Positions 40,377 to 49,435 of a stretch of 64,000 bases of DNA are shown here, one piece after another (positions within the stretch are counted from its first letter, which is position 1; every line of letters starts with the position of its first letter). A program made the translations under genes and the position numbers. Source of the DNA: an uncultured Bacilli bacterium. GTDB taxonomy: Bacteria > Bacillota_I > Bacilli_A > RF39 > UBA660. The notes under the pieces are model-generated. The model had not been told where the DNA came from and ran no database searches. It saw only the letters and a program-made list of their open reading frames with translations. The stretch lies in assembly GCA_910577505.1 (NCBI GenBank), contig CAJTLN010000004.1:62001-126000 (forward strand), given 5' to 3'.

Positions 40377-40468
40377 TCTACAAAATTCGATTATTTAATA
40401 AATATTTACTATTCTAAAATAACACCTTATGTTATAATTACATTAATAAATAATAAAGGAATGATTAA

Positions 40469-41068
40469 ATGACAAAAAAAAGAAAAGTTTACTTATTACT
40501 AGCATTTATTTCACTTTTTATTTGTATATATACTACATCATCAACATATGCTAAATATTTCAGTAAAACTGATAGTACCCAAGGTTACAACATAAAAAAA
40601 TGGAATATCAAATTAAACAATGAAGATATAAAAACTAATCATAATTTACAAGAAAAAATAAAAATAAACATTGATGAATCTGAAGATATTGAAAAAGACA
40701 AACTTGCTCCTGATGCATCTGGATATTTTATAATAGATTTAGATTATGAAAATGTTGATTTATCATTTGATTATGACATAATTATTGAAGGTAATGAAGA
40801 CTTAACAGATCTAATAATATATAAAATAGAAATTAATAATAATGAATACACATCTAATAATGAAGAAAAAAATAAAATTTCTCAATCAATTGATATTGAA
40901 AACTCAGAAAATCCTAAAAAGCAAGAAATAAAAGTATTCATAAAATGGAATGATAACACAGAAAATGGTGCCAACATGACCAATGAAGAAGACACATATA
41001 TTCCAATAAATTATGAAAATATTGATTTTCAAATAAATGTTAATATAACACAAAAAAATAGTTTATAA
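40469..41068 (+). CDS. TasA-like SipW-dependent surface protein
   Basis: A 199-aa protein with an N-terminal signal ending STYAKYFSKTDSTQGYNIKK, then a WNIKLN segment. The signal with a Tyr-Ala-Lys-Tyr end, followed within 20 residues by KWNIxxN, is the hallmark of TasA-type proteins cut by SipW. The rest is acidic and Asn-rich (LAPDASGYFIIDLDYENVD). It is the only plus-strand gene of the island, with an extended -10 (TGTTATAAT) upstream and AAAGGA before the ATG. It shares the DxSGYFxIxL element with the protein at 48202. Confidence 0.8.
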   Translation: MTKKRKVYLLLAFISLFICIYTTSSTYAKYFSKTDSTQGYNIKKWNIKLNNEDIKTNHNLQEKIKINIDESEDIEKDKLAPDASGYFIIDLDYENVDLSFDYDIIIEGNEDLTDLIIYKIEINNNEYTSNNEEKNKISQSIDIENSENPKKQEIKVFIKWNDNTENGANMTNEEDTYIPINYENIDFQINVNITQKNSL

Positions 41069-41083
41069 TAAACTATTTTTTTA
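41052..41083. terminator. bidirectional intrinsic terminator
   Basis: AAAAAATAGTTTA-TAA-TAAACTATTTTTTT closes the plus-strand TasA-like gene and the long minus-strand operon that ends at 41081. Confidence 0.85.
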
Positions 41084-41803
41084 TTCATCAATTTGTTTAA
41101 TATTTACATCAATTTTAATAATTAATGAAGGCTTATCTTCATTACCTTCTGTATTTGAAAAAGTAAATGATTCTTCTCCCAAAAGAGTATCTTCTTCATC
41201 ACATTTATTAAAACTTTCTATACTACCATCTTCTAAATCTCTAGTTGCAATACACTCTGGTTCATCATTTTCATAATCCCATTTCAAGGTATATTCAAGC
41301 AATGCTGAATCATTTGTATTGGCTAATAAAACGTTTTTATTTATTGCAACTTTTAATTCAAACGGAAATCCTTTTACTATAATCTCTCTTCCATCTTCTG
41401 ATTTCTCTACAATATAATCAGTTCTTATAACTCCAAACAATTCAATAGATTTTATATCTATTGATAAAGTACCACCAATTTCACCATTATTAATTAAATT
41501 TCTACTATCTGTTTTAGTATTCATTCCTGGATATAACGCATCAATATTAAATGCAATTTCATCACCATCATTTTGAATTTTAAAATCCCATGACTTAATA
41601 TGTGCTTGTAAACCTAAATCAACATGTGTATTAAAAATAAACCAACAAGCTGTACTCGATACTAATATCAAAAATAATACTAATAATAAACCTAATTTAT
41701 GTTTTTTTATAGCAAGGAGTAAAATACTTTTATTTGTTTTATTATTAAAAGTATCATGTGGAATATCATTAACTATTGTATCTTTTTTATTAACTTTTTT
41801 CAC
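41081..41803 (-). CDS. TasA-related exported protein at the end of the SipW/McrB operon
   Basis: A 240-aa protein with a basic cytoplasmic start, a hydrophobic helix (about residues 30-55) and an outer domain beginning VDLGLQAHIKSWDFKIQNDG, the SWDFKI being like the WNIxxN of TasA proteins. The LYPGM and the acidic C-terminal region fit the family. The start is the GTG at 41803, seven to eight bases after AAAGGAG; the GTG at 41812 overlaps that site. It follows the SipW gene with a short gap, the usual peptidase-substrate pairing. Confidence 0.7.
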   Translation of the reverse strand: MKKVNKKDTIVNDIPHDTFNNKTNKSILLLAIKKHKLGLLLVLFLILVSSTACWFIFNTHVDLGLQAHIKSWDFKIQNDGDEIAFNIDALYPGMNTKTDSRNLINNGEIGGTLSIDIKSIELFGVIRTDYIVEKSEDGREIIVKGFPFELKVAINKNVLLANTNDSALLEYTLKWDYENDEPECIATRDLEDGSIESFNKCDEEDTLLGEESFTFSNTEGNEDKPSLIIKIDVNIKQIDE

Positions 41804-41825
41804 AACAATCACTCCTTTACTTTAT

Positions 41826-42461
41826 TTAATCTTCCTTAGTTAAATTAACTACACTACTATCATTTAATATTATATCATCTTTTTTATCTTCTGTGTCTAC
41901 TTTATCTTCTATTTGTTCTTCGTCCAATGAATCATCTTTTTTATATACTAATTTTATAATTTCAATAGCTATCAATATTGCAAGTGGCACAGTAATAAAT
42001 AATAATAATGTAACCATATTAGTAGTCAATTTCCCAATAATACTTAAAAAGAAAAACTTATGAATAACTTTACCTATTACTTGATCTTCTGAAACAATTG
42101 GATCTTCTATATTATTAGCTATACCTTTAGTATGAAAAGAATAAGAACCATTTTCATCAATATCAATTTGTTGAATTTGGTGAGTTATTATCTTTCCATC
42201 TATTCCACCACTTTCTCCAATATAAGTAACAGCATCACCAACCTTAAGATTAGTAAAACTCATTTCTTTTATTAGTAAAGTATCTCCAATATCATAAGTT
42301 GGAATCATACTTCCTGATGCAACAGTATAAATTCTATATCCAAAAAAACTTCCCTGATTAGAAAACCTTTGAAATGCTGTCAACACAATCAATAAAATCA
42401 ATAATAAAGTTATTATCCATTCTACAATAATAGATATTTTATTAAATATTTTCTTAAACAT
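41826..42461 (-). CDS. SipW-type (ER-type) signal peptidase I
   Basis: A 211-aa membrane peptidase with an N-terminal helix (residues 12-32), the catalytic Ser51 in VASGSMIPTYDIGD, and His94 in IITHQI where bacterial-type enzymes have Lys. This Ser-His arrangement defines the archaeal/ER type used by SipW. A second helix near residues 145-168 and an acidic tail (EEQIEDKVDTEDKKDD) follow. It should cut the TasA-like proteins next to it. It lies between the DUF2357-like gene and the gene at 41803. Confidence 0.9.
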   Translation of the reverse strand: MFKKIFNKISIIVEWIITLLLILLIVLTAFQRFSNQGSFFGYRIYTVASGSMIPTYDIGDTLLIKEMSFTNLKVGDAVTYIGESGGIDGKIITHQIQQIDIDENGSYSFHTKGIANNIEDPIVSEDQVIGKVIHKFFFLSIIGKLTTNMVTLLLFITVPLAILIAIEIIKLVYKKDDSLDEEQIEDKVDTEDKKDDIILNDSSVVNLTKED

Positions 42462-42468
42462 TTCTACC

Positions 42469-43578
42469 TCAATTAAGCTTATTATTACTAATTTTATTTA
42501 AATATTTATCAATATGTTTTCTATATATTTTACTTACAGAAGCTAGAGTAGTATTATCTCGATACTTAACTATCGCAAACTGCTCTCCAATCATATTTTT
42601 TAATTCTTCTTCAGTCAATCCAGAATTGATATCAATTATTTTTTGTATTACTTGTCTCATAACATTTTCTTTTACATCTTTAGTTGAATATTCTTCTTTA
42701 TTTAATGTACATAAAGCTAGATAATTAAGTAAGAAAGTATCATCAAAGAATGTTCTCAATTCTCCTGATTCATCATACTTTTTATCTTTTTTATCTCTTT
42801 TTACATCATCGCCAAAATGATCTTGTAAATAATTCCATAATACCAAAGCATATTGAAAATTAACATTTTTCAAAATAACATTAGTCTTCTTTATTGGCGG
42901 TCTAACAATAGCAGCATGAGCTCTCTTTAAAGCTTTATATACCTCACTATTTTTCAAATCAAGAATTTGTTGTTCAACTTTATCAATTCTTGTTGCTAGA
43001 CTTTCACCATTTTTCATACCATCATCTTTTTTAGTATGTAAACTAGTCTTTATACTTAAATCAATTGAAACATGCTCAAATCCCACAACAGAAGCTGCTT
43101 TATATTGTATTGCTTTATCATCTTTAATATAAGAACCAGATAATAATTGTTTCTTCTTTATATCAATAAAATTCTCCATGTTAATTATTAAAGTATAAAT
43201 AAATCTATTTTCATATGTTTCAAAAGTTTCTTCTTTATTAATATTTAATATTTTAGAAGGAGTTATTTCTTCTTTTTCATTTATATCTTGTATAAGATTA
43301 GTGTGCTTAGCTAAATGTTTTATACTATCTACAGTAACACGTTTAGCTAATTCTACTTTAACTATCTCATCTTCATTAATAATAAAGCGGTTAGGATTTC
43401 GTAAAATATTATCTAAATATCTCATTGTATCTTCCATTAAGTCTAACCATTCAAAATTAGCTTCTACTTTATCATAATGTAAGTCAACTACCATATCAGA
43501 TTTTCTCTTTTTAGCAAATGAATTAATTCTTTTTTTGTCTGCTCTATCATATAAAGATGAAACATTTAATTCACTCAT
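42469..43578 (-). CDS. DUF2357-like partner of the McrB-type ATPase
   Basis: A 369-aa soluble, mostly helical protein. The segment INKEETFETYENRFIYTLII resembles DUF2357 and McrC-family proteins, in which a similar ENRF element precedes the helical hub. I see no clear PD-(D/E)xK nuclease motif in the C-terminal part, so it may lack nuclease activity. It lies 30 bases after the McrB-like ATPase gene, the standard place for a McrC-like subunit. The family assignment is tentative. Confidence 0.45.
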   Translation of the reverse strand: MSELNVSSLYDRADKKRINSFAKKRKSDMVVDLHYDKVEANFEWLDLMEDTMRYLDNILRNPNRFIINEDEIVKVELAKRVTVDSIKHLAKHTNLIQDINEKEEITPSKILNINKEETFETYENRFIYTLIINMENFIDIKKKQLLSGSYIKDDKAIQYKAASVVGFEHVSIDLSIKTSLHTKKDDGMKNGESLATRIDKVEQQILDLKNSEVYKALKRAHAAIVRPPIKKTNVILKNVNFQYALVLWNYLQDHFGDDVKRDKKDKKYDESGELRTFFDDTFLLNYLALCTLNKEEYSTKDVKENVMRQVIQKIIDINSGLTEEELKNMIGEQFAIVKYRDNTTLASVSKIYRKHIDKYLNKISNNKLN

Positions 43579-43608
43579 AAATCCAACCTCTTTTCTTTTT
43601 GCCTATTA

Positions 43609-45144
43609 CTAAGTTAATTTCTTAAGTCTTAATAAATATTCAGTACATTCCTTCATTCTACCTTTACCAAAAGTAGTATCAAGAAACTTAATAAATCCAT
43701 CAATTTCATCTCTAATATAAGAGATATTCAATTGTTCAAATTTACGTAATATCTTTTTAGCAATGAAGTAATCTACACCATCTAATTCATTACCACCACA
43801 TTCAACAAATACTGGAACAAACTTTTTCATATGAGCAACAATACGATTACCAAAAGCAATTCTAAAATGTTGAATTACATAATCATCCATTTTTTCAATC
43901 TTATCAAGTGTTTCATCACTAATTTGATTATCATTCATTGCTGATTGATAAAGTTTTTCCAAATATGAATAATTTACATCCATAGCTTGTGTTGGTATTG
44001 GCTCAAATGGTGTTCCTTTATCATTAATATCTATTGGCATAGCACGGTCATAAACCTTATCTGTAACCATAAATGTAGAGTCATCGTTATTAATTGTACC
44101 AATATACCATACATTAGGAGCAATTTGTAATTTACCACCCTTTAATTTCTTAGGGTCACTACTCCAAGCACTAGGAGTTAATTCTACAATCCATTCATCT
44201 TGACTAGGCATTTCTAGAATAGATAACATTTCTGCAAAGTAATATTCAACACGTGAAATATTCATTTCATCCAATATTACTGTATAAATATCATCAGTAT
44301 AACTAGCCATATATATTTCTGCCAACAAATCTGTTTCATTAAATTTTTTTGTAAATTCATTAAAATATCCAAATAATTCTGTTCTATCTCTCCATGAAGG
44401 TTGAACTGATGCAACACATGAATCATGTTTCATAAATTTTCCCCAAGCATAAGCAAGAGATGTTTTACCTGTACCAGAAATACCTTGTAAAATTACAAGT
44501 TTTGTACTTGCTAATGCTGCAACAAATAATCTAATTAATTCAATTTGATAATATAATTTTAATTCTGAAGCACAGAAATTTCTAAAGTTGTCACAAAACT
44601 CTGATAATGTAAATGAATTATTGTAATTAACGATTTTATAATCTTTAAATCTTTCATCAATTTCAAGTAATTTAGGAAATCTAGCATCTCCAGAATGTCC
44701 ATCATTAACATCCGCATTTTCAGGTACTTCATCCCCCTCAGTAGTTGGATCTTCATCTGGACTAAGTCCAAGTTGAGAAACCTTCATTGCATATAATTCA
44801 TCTTTCTCCTTCATCAATGTTCTAACTTGTTTATGTAAATCTGCTAATTCTTCTAACAAAGATTCCTGTTCAACTAAAGTCTTTCTAAATTTCAAATATT
44901 TTCTTACTAAAAAATATATACATAATACAACTAGAGCCAATAATATCATAGTAACTATAATTGCTATAACTACCATGAACCATTCTCCACCAGAAAAATC
45001 AGCACTATATGATTTTATCAAAGAAGCATAAGCTCTTACATCAAACATTTGTAATATTCCTAAAAACAAATCTTTTATTGCTTTAACAACACCACCAAGT
45101 AACTGATCTAAAAATTCATATAAAAATCTAACATATGTATTCAT
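43609..45144 (-). CDS. membrane-anchored McrB-type AAA+ ATPase
   Basis: A 511-aa protein with a transmembrane helix at about residues 56-80, a coiled coil (84-118), an acidic linker and an McrB-like AAA+ module: Walker A GISGTGKT at 221-228, Walker B VILDEMN at 289-295 followed by ISRVEYYFAEMLSILE, and the sensor-like IGTINNDDSTFMVTDKVYDR. The DEMN...RVEYYF motif is diagnostic of the McrB family. Unlike classic McrB it has a membrane anchor and no DNA-binding N-domain. It overlaps the previous gene as TAATG and lies inside an operon of SipW and TasA-like genes. Confidence 0.85.
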   Translation of the reverse strand: MNTYVRFLYEFLDQLLGGVVKAIKDLFLGILQMFDVRAYASLIKSYSADFSGGEWFMVVIAIIVTMILLALVVLCIYFLVRKYLKFRKTLVEQESLLEELADLHKQVRTLMKEKDELYAMKVSQLGLSPDEDPTTEGDEVPENADVNDGHSGDARFPKLLEIDERFKDYKIVNYNNSFTLSEFCDNFRNFCASELKLYYQIELIRLFVAALASTKLVILQGISGTGKTSLAYAWGKFMKHDSCVASVQPSWRDRTELFGYFNEFTKKFNETDLLAEIYMASYTDDIYTVILDEMNISRVEYYFAEMLSILEMPSQDEWIVELTPSAWSSDPKKLKGGKLQIAPNVWYIGTINNDDSTFMVTDKVYDRAMPIDINDKGTPFEPIPTQAMDVNYSYLEKLYQSAMNDNQISDETLDKIEKMDDYVIQHFRIAFGNRIVAHMKKFVPVFVECGGNELDGVDYFIAKKILRKFEQLNISYIRDEIDGFIKFLDTTFGKGRMKECTEYLLRLKKLT

Positions 45145-46151
45145 TACTTCACCCCGTCTACACTTATTATTCTATCCTTTATTTTAGCACTATTTTTCAT
45201 ATCTTTGTAATAATATTTACTAGTAACTATAAAAATCTTTTCAAACAACTCTAAAAGTTCTATATTATTACTACTATAATCAAAAGTATCATCTAAATAA
45301 ATTCCAAACATAAAGCCTTGTCTCATATACTCTGTAACATAAGATTTATATCTATTAAAACATTTATAAGTTATTATTATTCTAAATCTATCTTGTACAA
45401 AAGGATTATCTACTATTTTCATTATTCTACTAAGTTTTGTTTTTTTATCAAAAAAACTATCAGGTAAATAAGAATAATAAGTTTTATCAAAATTACAACC
45501 TATCAAATCATAAGCTATATTATTACATATATGTAAAAATTTAATAGCTGTTAAATCCTCACCAACAACATCTTTTTGTGCAACTTTATTTATTGCTACT
45601 TCACTATAAATTTCAGGAAAGTTTATCTTATTACTCAAACTAGCATAAATTTCATTTTTATCTATTTTTTTATATTCTAAATAAAATGTATTACTACCAA
45701 AGCCTTCAAGATAATCTTTTTTGCTTTTTATATCTTCTCTCAATAATGCACTGAAGTCATTTATAAAATTTTCATCATCTATATTTAAATATTTTTTTCT
45801 ATCTTCATTAATCTTCTCTATTGCTTTCTTTTGTGATTCTAATAAATACAATTGATCTAAATTATAAAAATAACTAGAAAATCTTTTTAAAGTTGTAATA
45901 TTTTTTTCTTTTTCTTTAGTAAATTCTTTTAATAAACTTACCATTGTATCATCTAATGCTTTACTTATTTTTCTACTTAAAGAAACTGCCTTTGACTCTT
46001 CATCTAAATAATTACTATATCTAATATTTAAATAAGCTTCTATATAACGACTAGATAATTTCTTATCATATAAATCACCATAAATTAATTTTAAATATTT
46101 ATGAAAACATTTTTCCATAAATAAAATATATTCATCCATTATATTAGGCAT
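45144..46151 (-). CDS. unrecognised helical protein of the SipW/McrB operon
   Basis: A 335-aa soluble protein with no signal or membrane helix, rich in Lys, Asp, Asn and Tyr. It is strongly helical (LSRKISKALDDTMVSLLKEF, then KEKEKNITTLKRF). I do not recognise a family. The start is the ATG at 46151, nine bases after GGTGG; a TTG three codons upstream touches that site. It lies one base after the previous stop and overlaps the McrB-like gene, so it is probably a subunit or regulator of that ATPase. Confidence 0.6.
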   Translation of the reverse strand: MPNIMDEYILFMEKCFHKYLKLIYGDLYDKKLSSRYIEAYLNIRYSNYLDEESKAVSLSRKISKALDDTMVSLLKEFTKEKEKNITTLKRFSSYFYNLDQLYLLESQKKAIEKINEDRKKYLNIDDENFINDFSALLREDIKSKKDYLEGFGSNTFYLEYKKIDKNEIYASLSNKINFPEIYSEVAINKVAQKDVVGEDLTAIKFLHICNNIAYDLIGCNFDKTYYSYLPDSFFDKKTKLSRIMKIVDNPFVQDRFRIIITYKCFNRYKSYVTEYMRQGFMFGIYLDDTFDYSSNNIELLELFEKIFIVTSKYYYKDMKNSAKIKDRIISVDGVK

Positions 46152-46152
46152 T

Positions 46153-47025
46153 TTATTCAACCACCTTTACCTTTTCTACACTATATAAAAGAACATCATC
46201 AAGATTATTATTATCGAAGTTATTCTTTTTATAAAATCTTACCATCATACTAGATTTAGGTTCTACTTCAAAAGCGATTTCATTAATATAGTCACCATCT
46301 TTTTTTATATCTTTTTCTTCTACTATATTAAATACACTACTACTCATATCAAAAGAAGCTTTTGTAATATCTCTTATCTTTAAAGTTACAATTGCTTTTT
46401 CATCAGCTAATGTATTAGTAATAACACTATCAAAATAAATATTACCAGGAACATTTTCTATATTATTATTAATTCCATAATCACCAATAACAAATATAAA
46501 TGTTGCACTTAAAGTTTCAACATAAGGTTTCTTTGATTTTGCTGTAATAGTTACTGGTATTCGATCTCCATCTTTTAATTCTAAAGTATTCTTTTTTTGA
46601 ATCTTTACTGGAAAGTTATCTGTTTTAGTATCCACTGAAATAACTCTATCTGTATTATTTATATTATCTATTATACAATCTACTCTTTCATCAGCATCAC
46701 AAGTAACTTCGTATAAAACATCAGAAGATGTTCCTTTTAAACTATTTAAAAAACTTGTCATCTGAATATCTATAGAATAAGGTTCAACTGCTGACCATGG
46801 ATATATCTCATATTCTTTTCCGTGTATAGTTAATTTATTACTATTAAAATAAAAATTTTGGGTTCTTAAATAGTAAACTTCAATAATATCTTTTACATAA
46901 CGACCATAATTAATAGCAAGGAAAAAACTTAAAAAAGTAATTACTGCTACTAAAGAAATCATAATCTTTTTATGATTTTTAAAAAAATCTAAATTAAATT
47001 TACTTTTCTCTTTTCTCCTTATCAT
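46153..47025 (-). CDS. membrane-anchored exported protein of unknown family
   Basis: A 290-aa protein with a basic start (MIRRKEKSKFNLDFF), one membrane helix (about residues 22-42) and an extracytoplasmic domain with probable immunoglobulin-like strands (LTIHGKEYEIYPWSAVEPYS, later SATFIFVIGDYG and IVTLKIRDIT). A Cys pair (CDADERVDC) may form a disulfide. The start at 47025 follows AGGTGAT; the ATG six codons upstream is within the preceding gene. It could be a scaffold or co-substrate of the SipW pathway. Confidence 0.55.
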   Translation of the reverse strand: MIRRKEKSKFNLDFFKNHKKIMISLVAVITFLSFFLAINYGRYVKDIIEVYYLRTQNFYFNSNKLTIHGKEYEIYPWSAVEPYSIDIQMTSFLNSLKGTSSDVLYEVTCDADERVDCIIDNINNTDRVISVDTKTDNFPVKIQKKNTLELKDGDRIPVTITAKSKKPYVETLSATFIFVIGDYGINNNIENVPGNIYFDSVITNTLADEKAIVTLKIRDITKASFDMSSSVFNIVEEKDIKKDGDYINEIAFEVEPKSSMMVRFYKKNNFDNNNLDDVLLYSVEKVKVVE

Positions 47026-47029
47026 ATAA

Positions 47030-47695
47030 TCACCTACATACATTGTTGTAATTAACTACGTCACCAGGTAAAACTTGTTTAGAAGTTAATTGAATTTTTA
47101 TTGAATCTACCAAATCTTGATATGAAATATTGTTATATTCACTCGGAAATGTAACTTTCAAAGTATATTCATCATATTTTTCACTACCATATTTAAAACA
47201 CTTTTCTGAAATAGCGAAAGTTCTAAAATACGTTCCATACTCATCCGTCTCAATAACATCTTCTTCATTTTCGAATTGAATTATATTGCTAGCTTTACTA
47301 CTAAAAGGACTTTGATTTAAATATAATTCGTAATCTAAATCTATATTTGTTGTTGTACTTATCTTTAATTCATAAGATATATCTGTATCTGCTACGGCTC
47401 CATTTATATCAGTATTATAAACTCTAAATTTATAATATTTAACATCGCCAGGAAGTAACCTTCCTAATTCAATACTAGCTGACTCTGTATTATTTATATT
47501 AGAGTCAATATTATCAACTATATGCATTCCATCATATCTAAACGCATAAAGTGCAACACGCATTGTCGCACTACCAATAGCTTCTGAATAGTAAGAAGCA
47601 TTTGAAATTTTAAAAATAGCAAAAATAACTAATAAATCTACTATTAGAAATATTGAAATAGCATTAAGTTTTTTTCTATTTTTAAATTTTCTCAT
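47030..47695 (-). CDS. TasA/camelysin-like exported protein
   Basis: A 221-aa protein with an N-terminal hydrophobic segment (residues 12-30) followed by SNASYYSEAIGSATMRVALY, which parallels the Ala-Ser-rich region after the SipW cut in camelysin-like proteins. The body has LGRLLPGDVKYYKFRVYN, a beta-strand element common in this family. It directly follows a SipW gene (two-base gap) and precedes the gene at 47025. Probably a fibre or wall-bound subunit; polymerisation is not shown. Confidence 0.65.
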   Translation of the reverse strand: MRKFKNRKKLNAISIFLIVDLLVIFAIFKISNASYYSEAIGSATMRVALYAFRYDGMHIVDNIDSNINNTESASIELGRLLPGDVKYYKFRVYNTDINGAVADTDISYELKISTTTNIDLDYELYLNQSPFSSKASNIIQFENEEDVIETDEYGTYFRTFAISEKCFKYGSEKYDEYTLKVTFPSEYNNISYQDLVDSIKIQLTSKQVLPGDVVNYNNVCR

Positions 47696-47697
47696 TT

Positions 47698-48198
47698 TTA
47701 TGCTCCTTCCTTTTTCCTTTCATTAAAAGCCAAATTGAATAATATTATCGTTATCAATATTGGTCCAAATACAATTGGTTCAGTTATGAATTTCATAAAT
47801 TTACCATATTTATGTCCAATAAAGATTACTTTTCCTATAACATTATCTTTAGTTATAGGGTCATCATAAGTATTATTAAAATCTCCTTTTGTTATAATTT
47901 CTTCATCATTTATACTTGTTATTCTATGTGTAATAACTGTATCTCCACTAGTGTATGAGATAATATCATGTTCTTTGACGTCTTTGGTTATTTTTACAAA
48001 TACATAATCATCAACATCAATTTCATCTCTCATACTACCAGTCAATATTTCAAAATAAGTATATCCAAAATAATTAGTATAACTATGTTTAAAAACATTT
48101 AACATTATAAAGTTATAAATAGCTAATAGTAAAAAAACAAATATTATAAATATCAATATATCAAAAAATAAATTTGCTATCTTTCCTACTATCTTCAT
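47698..48198 (-). CDS. SipW-type (ER-type) signal peptidase I
   Basis: A 166-aa signal peptidase with two membrane helices (residues 10-34 and about 140-158), Ser55 in ILTGSMRDEIDVDDYVFVK and His91 in DTVITHRITSI, the ER-type Ser/His pair. It is shorter than the SipW at 41826 and is flanked on both sides by TasA-like genes (gaps of two or three bases), which are its probable substrates. Being the second active-looking SipW in one operon, it may have separate substrate choice. Confidence 0.9.
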   Translation of the reverse strand: MKIVGKIANLFFDILIFIIFVFLLLAIYNFIMLNVFKHSYTNYFGYTYFEILTGSMRDEIDVDDYVFVKITKDVKEHDIISYTSGDTVITHRITSINDEEIITKGDFNNTYDDPITKDNVIGKVIFIGHKYGKFMKFITEPIVFGPILITIILFNLAFNERKKEGA

Positions 48199-48201
48199 TT
48201 T

Positions 48202-48852
48202 TTATCCTTTAAATTGTTCAAATTCTATTAATACTGGAATATCTAAAACTGGTGTAGAATCACTAGTCCCTATTTCTGTATCAACTTTATCGTTTTTTCC
48301 ATCAGGATCATTCTCCCAATCAACATATATTCTAATTACTTCACTATAATTTTTATTATTTTCTGAATATTTAATAACCTCCTCAAATCCTTCTTCTTCC
48401 AAAGGAATCTTTTCTTCAGTATTAGGATTACTTCTATATAGTTTTAATGAATCATTTATTACATCCAAATTAATTTTTAATTTATATTTTATAGAAACTC
48501 CTGTATCATTTGGCCTTATATTTATATCAAAGTATCCACTTGAACCAGGCCCTATTTTATTATCAACTATATTTGGATTATCATTACTATTATATTTTAT
48601 ATTTGATATATTAAAATTTTTATTTATAGTAACAACTCCACTTTCTTCATCTATTGTAGTATCAAAACAATTTCCAATTTCTTTATCCTTATCTACAATA
48701 TTACATCCATTTACTGATATATTCCATTTAGCAACTGAAGCGGATGCATTACCACTAACCTCTGACTTATATTTACTATAAGCATAAGAACCTCCAAGAA
48801 TAAGAATAAATAAGAAAGATAATATTACTATTGTATTAACCTTCTTATTCAT
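48202..48852 (-). CDS. TasA-like SipW-dependent surface protein
   Basis: A 216-aa protein with a signal ending SYAYSKYKSEVSGNASASVA then KWNISVNG, the clearest TasA/camelysin signature of the minus-strand operon. The body has the GSSGYFDINIRPNDTGVSIK element of the family and ends in a beta-rich segment (LDIPVLIEFEQFKG). TasA-type proteins assemble into extracellular fibres. It is between the SipW-like gene without catalytic residues and the active SipW gene. Confidence 0.85.
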   Translation of the reverse strand: MNKKVNTIVILSFLFILILGGSYAYSKYKSEVSGNASASVAKWNISVNGCNIVDKDKEIGNCFDTTIDEESGVVTINKNFNISNIKYNSNDNPNIVDNKIGPGSSGYFDINIRPNDTGVSIKYKLKINLDVINDSLKLYRSNPNTEEKIPLEEEGFEEVIKYSENNKNYSEVIRIYVDWENDPDGKNDKVDTEIGTSDSTPVLDIPVLIEFEQFKG

Positions 48853-48854
48853 AT

Positions 48855-49388
48855 TTAAGCCTCTCTCTTTAATTCGATTACTTCAATAATAATTGCATAT
48901 ATTTCAAATATAATTGCAACCAAAGTAGGTAAAATAATTAACGCTAAAAAGCCAAATTGTGACTCTAATACTTCCAAAACAGTTCCAGCAGCCTTTAATG
49001 TATAAGGATTTCTTCCTACATAATAATCGTAATAAACGTTATAATTATTATTTAAAACAAAAGTATAATTCCCATTACTTTCTATAACATTATTAACTTC
49101 AGCATAATTAATTACATTGTTTTCTCCAGGATTATAAAAGAAAATATAATCGCCAGCTACAATTTTTGCAGCTTCAGTTTTATCTTTCTTTATAAAAAGT
49201 AAATCTCCTTTCTCATATTCAGAAGAAAATTCATCATTAACAATAACAATTGATGTATCTCCTAATTCTGTTATTCTTTGTTTATTTAAGTTAAGCAAAC
49301 AAACTGTAACAAAAATAGCTACTCCAGCATATAGAACAGCAAAAACGATAAGCAATATTTTTATTATAGCTTTAAGTGTATTTTTCAT
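48855..49388 (-). CDS. catalytically dead SipW-like protein
   Basis: A 177-aa protein with the fold pattern of SipW: N-terminal helix (10-31), EYEKGDLLFIKK, VAGDYIFFYNPGENN, and two C-terminal helices. The catalytic Ser region, SGSM/TGSM in active enzymes, reads IVNDEF here with Glu53 at the Ser position when aligned to the SipW at 47698. The THR/THQ His region reads NYAEV. Both catalytic residues are gone, so it cannot cut by the usual mechanism. It may bind substrates or hold a complex. It is the first gene of the ten-gene operon. Confidence 0.7.
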   Translation of the reverse strand: MKNTLKAIIKILLIVFAVLYAGVAIFVTVCLLNLNKQRITELGDTSIVIVNDEFSSEYEKGDLLFIKKDKTEAAKIVAGDYIFFYNPGENNVINYAEVNNVIESNGNYTFVLNNNYNVYYDYYVGRNPYTLKAAGTVLEVLESQFGFLALIILPTLVAIIFEIYAIIIEVIELKREA

Positions 49389-49405
49389 ATACTATCACCA
49401 TACTA

Positions 49406-49434
49406 ATTTTATCATAATTATGCAATAACATCAA
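49406..49434 (-). promoter_or_regulatory. promoter of the SipW/McrB operon
   Basis: TTGATG (49434-49429) and TAAAAT (49411-49406), 17-base spacer, 18 bases before the start at 49388. It follows the terminator at 49439-49466, so the ten genes from 49388 to 41081 form a separate unit. Confidence 0.6.
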
Positions 49435-49435
49435 C

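Noticed and set aside
42469..45144. An intact McrBC-type restriction system
   Set aside because: The ATPase has a membrane anchor instead of a DNA-binding domain and I could not find a nuclease motif in the partner; the genes are also packed inside a secretion operon. Kept as an alternative only.
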